A DNA stretch of 64,000 bases from assembly GCF_000455265.1 (NCBI RefSeq), contig NZ_HG005141.1, positions 330,815 to 394,814 on the forward strand, in the 5' to 3' direction. The notes beneath the pieces were generated by a model. That model saw only the letters and a program-made list of their open reading frames with translations, was not told the DNA's origin and ran no database searches. This DNA is from Paenibacillus antibioticophila. GTDB taxonomy: Bacteria; Bacillota; Bacilli; Paenibacillales; Paenibacillaceae. Shown in pieces: positions 61,958 through 64,000 of the stretch (within the stretch, counting starts at the first letter, position 1; each line of letters begins with the position of its first letter). A program made the position numbers and the translations under genes.

Positions 61958-63028
61958 ATGATTCCTACATATCTTCGACACACACGCAGGGCAGTGCTTG
62001 CCTCCAGCTTGGCGGCTGCTATTTTAGCTTCGGCTCCGGCGATGCCGGCCTTGGCCGCTGAAGCTGGAGCCCCCTCGGGCACTGCTTCTGCCGTAGCCGT
62101 CTATCTGGACGGCAGCAAGCTGCAGACCGAAATCGCCCCCCGCATGGTCGACGGGTCTGTGCTGGTACCCATGCGCAGCCTATTCGAGGCGCAGGGCGCC
62201 AAGTTGTCCTGGGACGGCACCACCAAGACCGTGACCGCAGAGAAGGCGAATACCAAGCTCATCTACCGTATTGGCGACAGCACGGCCGACCTCAACGGGC
62301 AAGCGATGCAGCTTGCTGTTCCCGGGCGAATTGCAGATGGGTACACGCTGGTTCCACTGCGCTTCGTCAGCGAATCGCTAGGCAGCAAGGTGGATTGGGA
62401 CGAGGCGGCACGCGCCGTCCGGATTTATTCTCCGATTGAGGTAAATGCCACGATCCAGTGGGGCGTCAACCTGCGGAACGCGCCGGATGCCGCAAGCGAG
62501 ACGGTTGGAGAGATGCTCCCGAAGGGGGAGAAGATCCAGGTGATGCGGGAGGCCGGCGCATTGTGGCTGGAGGTGCGCACGCAGGACCAGCGGACAGGCT
62601 ATATTTCCGCCAAGCCGAAATACAGCGATTATTCCAGTGCAACGCTGCGGGAGCAGCAGGCGAATGAATTGATCGCTTACGGAATGACTTATCTCGGCAC
62701 ACCTTATGAATTCGGCGCCTCCCCGGATCAGACAAGTACCTTTGACTGCTCGTCATTTGTGAAGCGCGTCTTCAGCGAGGTGCTGGATATCGAGCTGCCT
62801 CGGGTGTCCTATGACCAAGCTACCCAGGGACAAGAAGTCGCTCTCAGCGATTTGCAAAAAGGAGATTTGCTCTTTTTCGGCGCACGGGGGCTTGAGATCG
62901 GACATGTCGGCATTTATGCGGGCGATAATCAGATACTCCATACGTATTCCGTGAAGTACGGCGTTAAGCTGGAGGAGTTCTCCGCCTCGTGGAAGGAGAG
63001 GTTCGTGACAGCCCGCCGGGTCTATTAA
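61958..63028 (+). CDS. NlpC/P60 endopeptidase with stalk and SH3-like domains
   Basis: A 356-residue secreted cell-wall hydrolase. After a signal peptide (about 1-34) come a Cu_amine_oxidN1 stalk domain (VPMRSLFEAQGAKLSWDGTTKTV; VPLRFVSESLGSKVDWDEAARAV), an SH3-like domain (VNLRNAPDAASETVGEML) and a C-terminal NlpC/P60 domain. The catalytic Cys is in FDCSSFV and the His residues in GHVGIY and LHTYS. It cleaves peptidoglycan stem peptides (D-gamma-Glu to diamino acid). AAAGGTG lies before ATG. Single gene. Confidence 0.93.
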   Translation: MIPTYLRHTRRAVLASSLAAAILASAPAMPALAAEAGAPSGTASAVAVYLDGSKLQTEIAPRMVDGSVLVPMRSLFEAQGAKLSWDGTTKTVTAEKANTKLIYRIGDSTADLNGQAMQLAVPGRIADGYTLVPLRFVSESLGSKVDWDEAARAVRIYSPIEVNATIQWGVNLRNAPDAASETVGEMLPKGEKIQVMREAGALWLEVRTQDQRTGYISAKPKYSDYSSATLREQQANELIAYGMTYLGTPYEFGASPDQTSTFDCSSFVKRVFSEVLDIELPRVSYDQATQGQEVALSDLQKGDLLFFGARGLEIGHVGIYAGDNQILHTYSVKYGVKLEEFSASWKERFVTARRVY

Positions 63029-63127
63029 AATGCGGAACATGAAGTATGTCGACTCCGTGAACCTGCATAGGCTGTGCCAGTGAATCCATACTATGCTTAT
63101 CGAGCATAGATATGGAGGCGATCCTGG

Positions 63128-63607
63128 ATGACGGACAAAAAGATGAGCCTGCTGATGTTTAGCGGGGAGTATGACAAAGCGATGGCCGGGCTGATCCTGG
63201 CAAATGCGGCGAAGGATATTGAAGTGGATGTCACGATGTTTTTTGCTTTCTGGGGGCTGACGCTGCTTCGGGATCCGGACAAGATGACGACCGAGGACAA
63301 ATCCGTCTACGAAAAAATGATGTCCTGGATGACCCCGAAAGGACCGGAGGAGCTGCCCTTATCCCGAATGAATTTCGGAGGGCTCGGCAAGCTGATGCTG
63401 ACCGAGATGATCGAGGATAACGAGGCGCCAAAGCTGATCCATTATCTGAAGGGCGCACGGAAGAAGAACATCCGGTTCTATGCCTGCAAGCTGTCGGTTG
63501 AGATCATGGGCTTCAAGCCTGAGGAACTGATTCCCGAGCTGGAGATCGTAGATGCCCAGACTTATCTGCGGGATGCGCTTCAGTCGGATATCCAGCTGTT
63601 TATTTAA
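63128..63607 (+). CDS. DsrE/F-like (YrkE-type) protein
   Basis: A 159-residue protein of the DsrE/DsrF/DrsH-like fold: SLLMFSGEYDKAMAGLILANAA, VTMFFAFWGLTLLRD and the Cys-containing strand IRFYACKLSVEIMGF (Cys near 118). Relatives act in sulfur transfer. GGAGG lies about 10 nt before ATG. No sulfur-transfer partner gene is next to it in this window. Confidence 0.85.
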   Translation: MTDKKMSLLMFSGEYDKAMAGLILANAAKDIEVDVTMFFAFWGLTLLRDPDKMTTEDKSVYEKMMSWMTPKGPEELPLSRMNFGGLGKLMLTEMIEDNEAPKLIHYLKGARKKNIRFYACKLSVEIMGFKPEELIPELEIVDAQTYLRDALQSDIQLFI

Positions 63608-63693
63608 GGTTCAGCCTTAAAATCAGTGCTTCACGTGATGTGAAGGTGCGGAGTACCTCTCCAGGCAGAACGCCTGCATGAAGTACGAGGAGA

Positions 63694-63870
63694 TTTATAC
63701 GATTTTCCGCACAAGTTGTCTCCCAAGCCAATCCAACCAATGCATGTTGTACGAAAAGTCGTATAAAAAATAAGCACTGGGATCCAAAAACCGAAAAGTT
63801 ATACGATTTTCCATATAAAATTCCCGCTTATAGCTTGAAAGAGCCGTCTTTATATGGAATATCGTACAAA
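63694..63870. repeat. Array of four phased 22-bp hairpins
   Basis: Cores start at 63694, 63746, 63798 and 63849 (52, 52, 51 bp apart). Each has the form TTTATACG or GTTGTACG / 6-nt loop / CGTATAAA-like. Loops are ATTTTC, AAAAGT, ATTTTC and GAATAT, so units occur in both orientations. The sequence between cores is not conserved. Same family as 46815-46991. Confidence 0.85.
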
Positions 63871-63928
63871 AAGGCTCTATGTCCTTGCGCGCTCCAGCCA
63901 ACATTATCATGAGGGCTGTCCAACTGGT

Positions 63929-63975
63929 CCAGTCATGCTGACAAAGCATGCTGGCCGGATGGGCGGCCTTTTTGC
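63929..63975 (+). terminator. Possible terminator near the right edge
   Basis: CCAGTCATGCT pairs with AGCATGCTGG (one bulge), then GGCC-N8-GGCC and five Ts. It may end transcription from the left or belong to a gene beyond the edge. Nothing else is recognisable in the last 100 bases. Confidence 0.4.
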
Positions 63976-64000
63976 GCGCTTTCGCTCAGCTGACCAGGCC

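Overview
The window is from an endospore-forming, low-to-moderate GC Bacillota chromosome, most likely Paenibacillus. The support is an alpha/beta-type small acid-soluble spore protein, strong AGGAGG ribosome sites with many TTG and GTG starts, LplABC-type sugar transporters without their own ATPase, a large membrane-bound AraC regulator, and secreted proteins with copper-amine-oxidase-type N-terminal (stalk) domains. This is inference; no rRNA or tRNA is present to confirm it.

Layout. 0-8 kb: an ArsR/AHSA1 pair (cut by the left edge), an LLM flavin oxidoreductase, a decayed MhqR-MhqO-MhqD-like quinone-stress locus, an Fe-S nuclease-helicase behind a LexA box, a tricorn/S41-like lipoprotein and an acetyltransferase. 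8-18 kb: a MocR regulator that has lost its PLP lysine, then a leftward operon (two permeases, binding protein, DUF1861, GH130) for uptake and phosphorolysis of beta-mannosides, with a divergent AraC-type membrane regulator. 18-26 kb: a TPR-S41 lipoprotein with a DUF2339 membrane protein, an MFS transporter, and a 51-bp tandem array split by an IS3-family element. 26-35 kb: a GH20 hexosaminidase, an MscS channel and a three-gene glycan operon (GT2-GtrA fusion, BcsA-like synthase with PilZ, GT-C-like membrane protein). 34.7-36.4 kb: a gene-free, repeat-rich stretch. 36.4-45 kb: a lantibiotic-type ABC exporter with its two-component system, then polyphosphate kinase and exopolyphosphatase that converge and overlap. 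44.7-57 kb: an AT-rich XRE/membrane-protein module, RlmN, BI-1/YccA, an acyltransferase, AraC, aldo-keto reductase, an AT-rich TetR/ABC module, threonine synthase and Tag. 57-64 kb: a two-component system with a stalk-domain protein, a spore protein, an NlpC/P60 hydrolase and a DsrE-like protein.

The gene content is mostly recognisable. The least explained signals are in non-coding DNA. First, arrays of short hairpins (8-bp arms, 6-nt loop) occur at a fixed 51-52 bp spacing in three places (24.2-26.0, 46.8-47.0 and 63.7-63.9 kb), and lone hairpins of the same geometry lie at 36.1 and 36.3 kb. Second, a 118-156 bp inverted-repeat element has three good copies and one decayed copy, and its outer stem changes sequence while staying paired. 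Several promoters carry clear operators: ArsR, MhqR-like, LexA, MocR, XRE, TetR, and a PhoP-like box before ppk.
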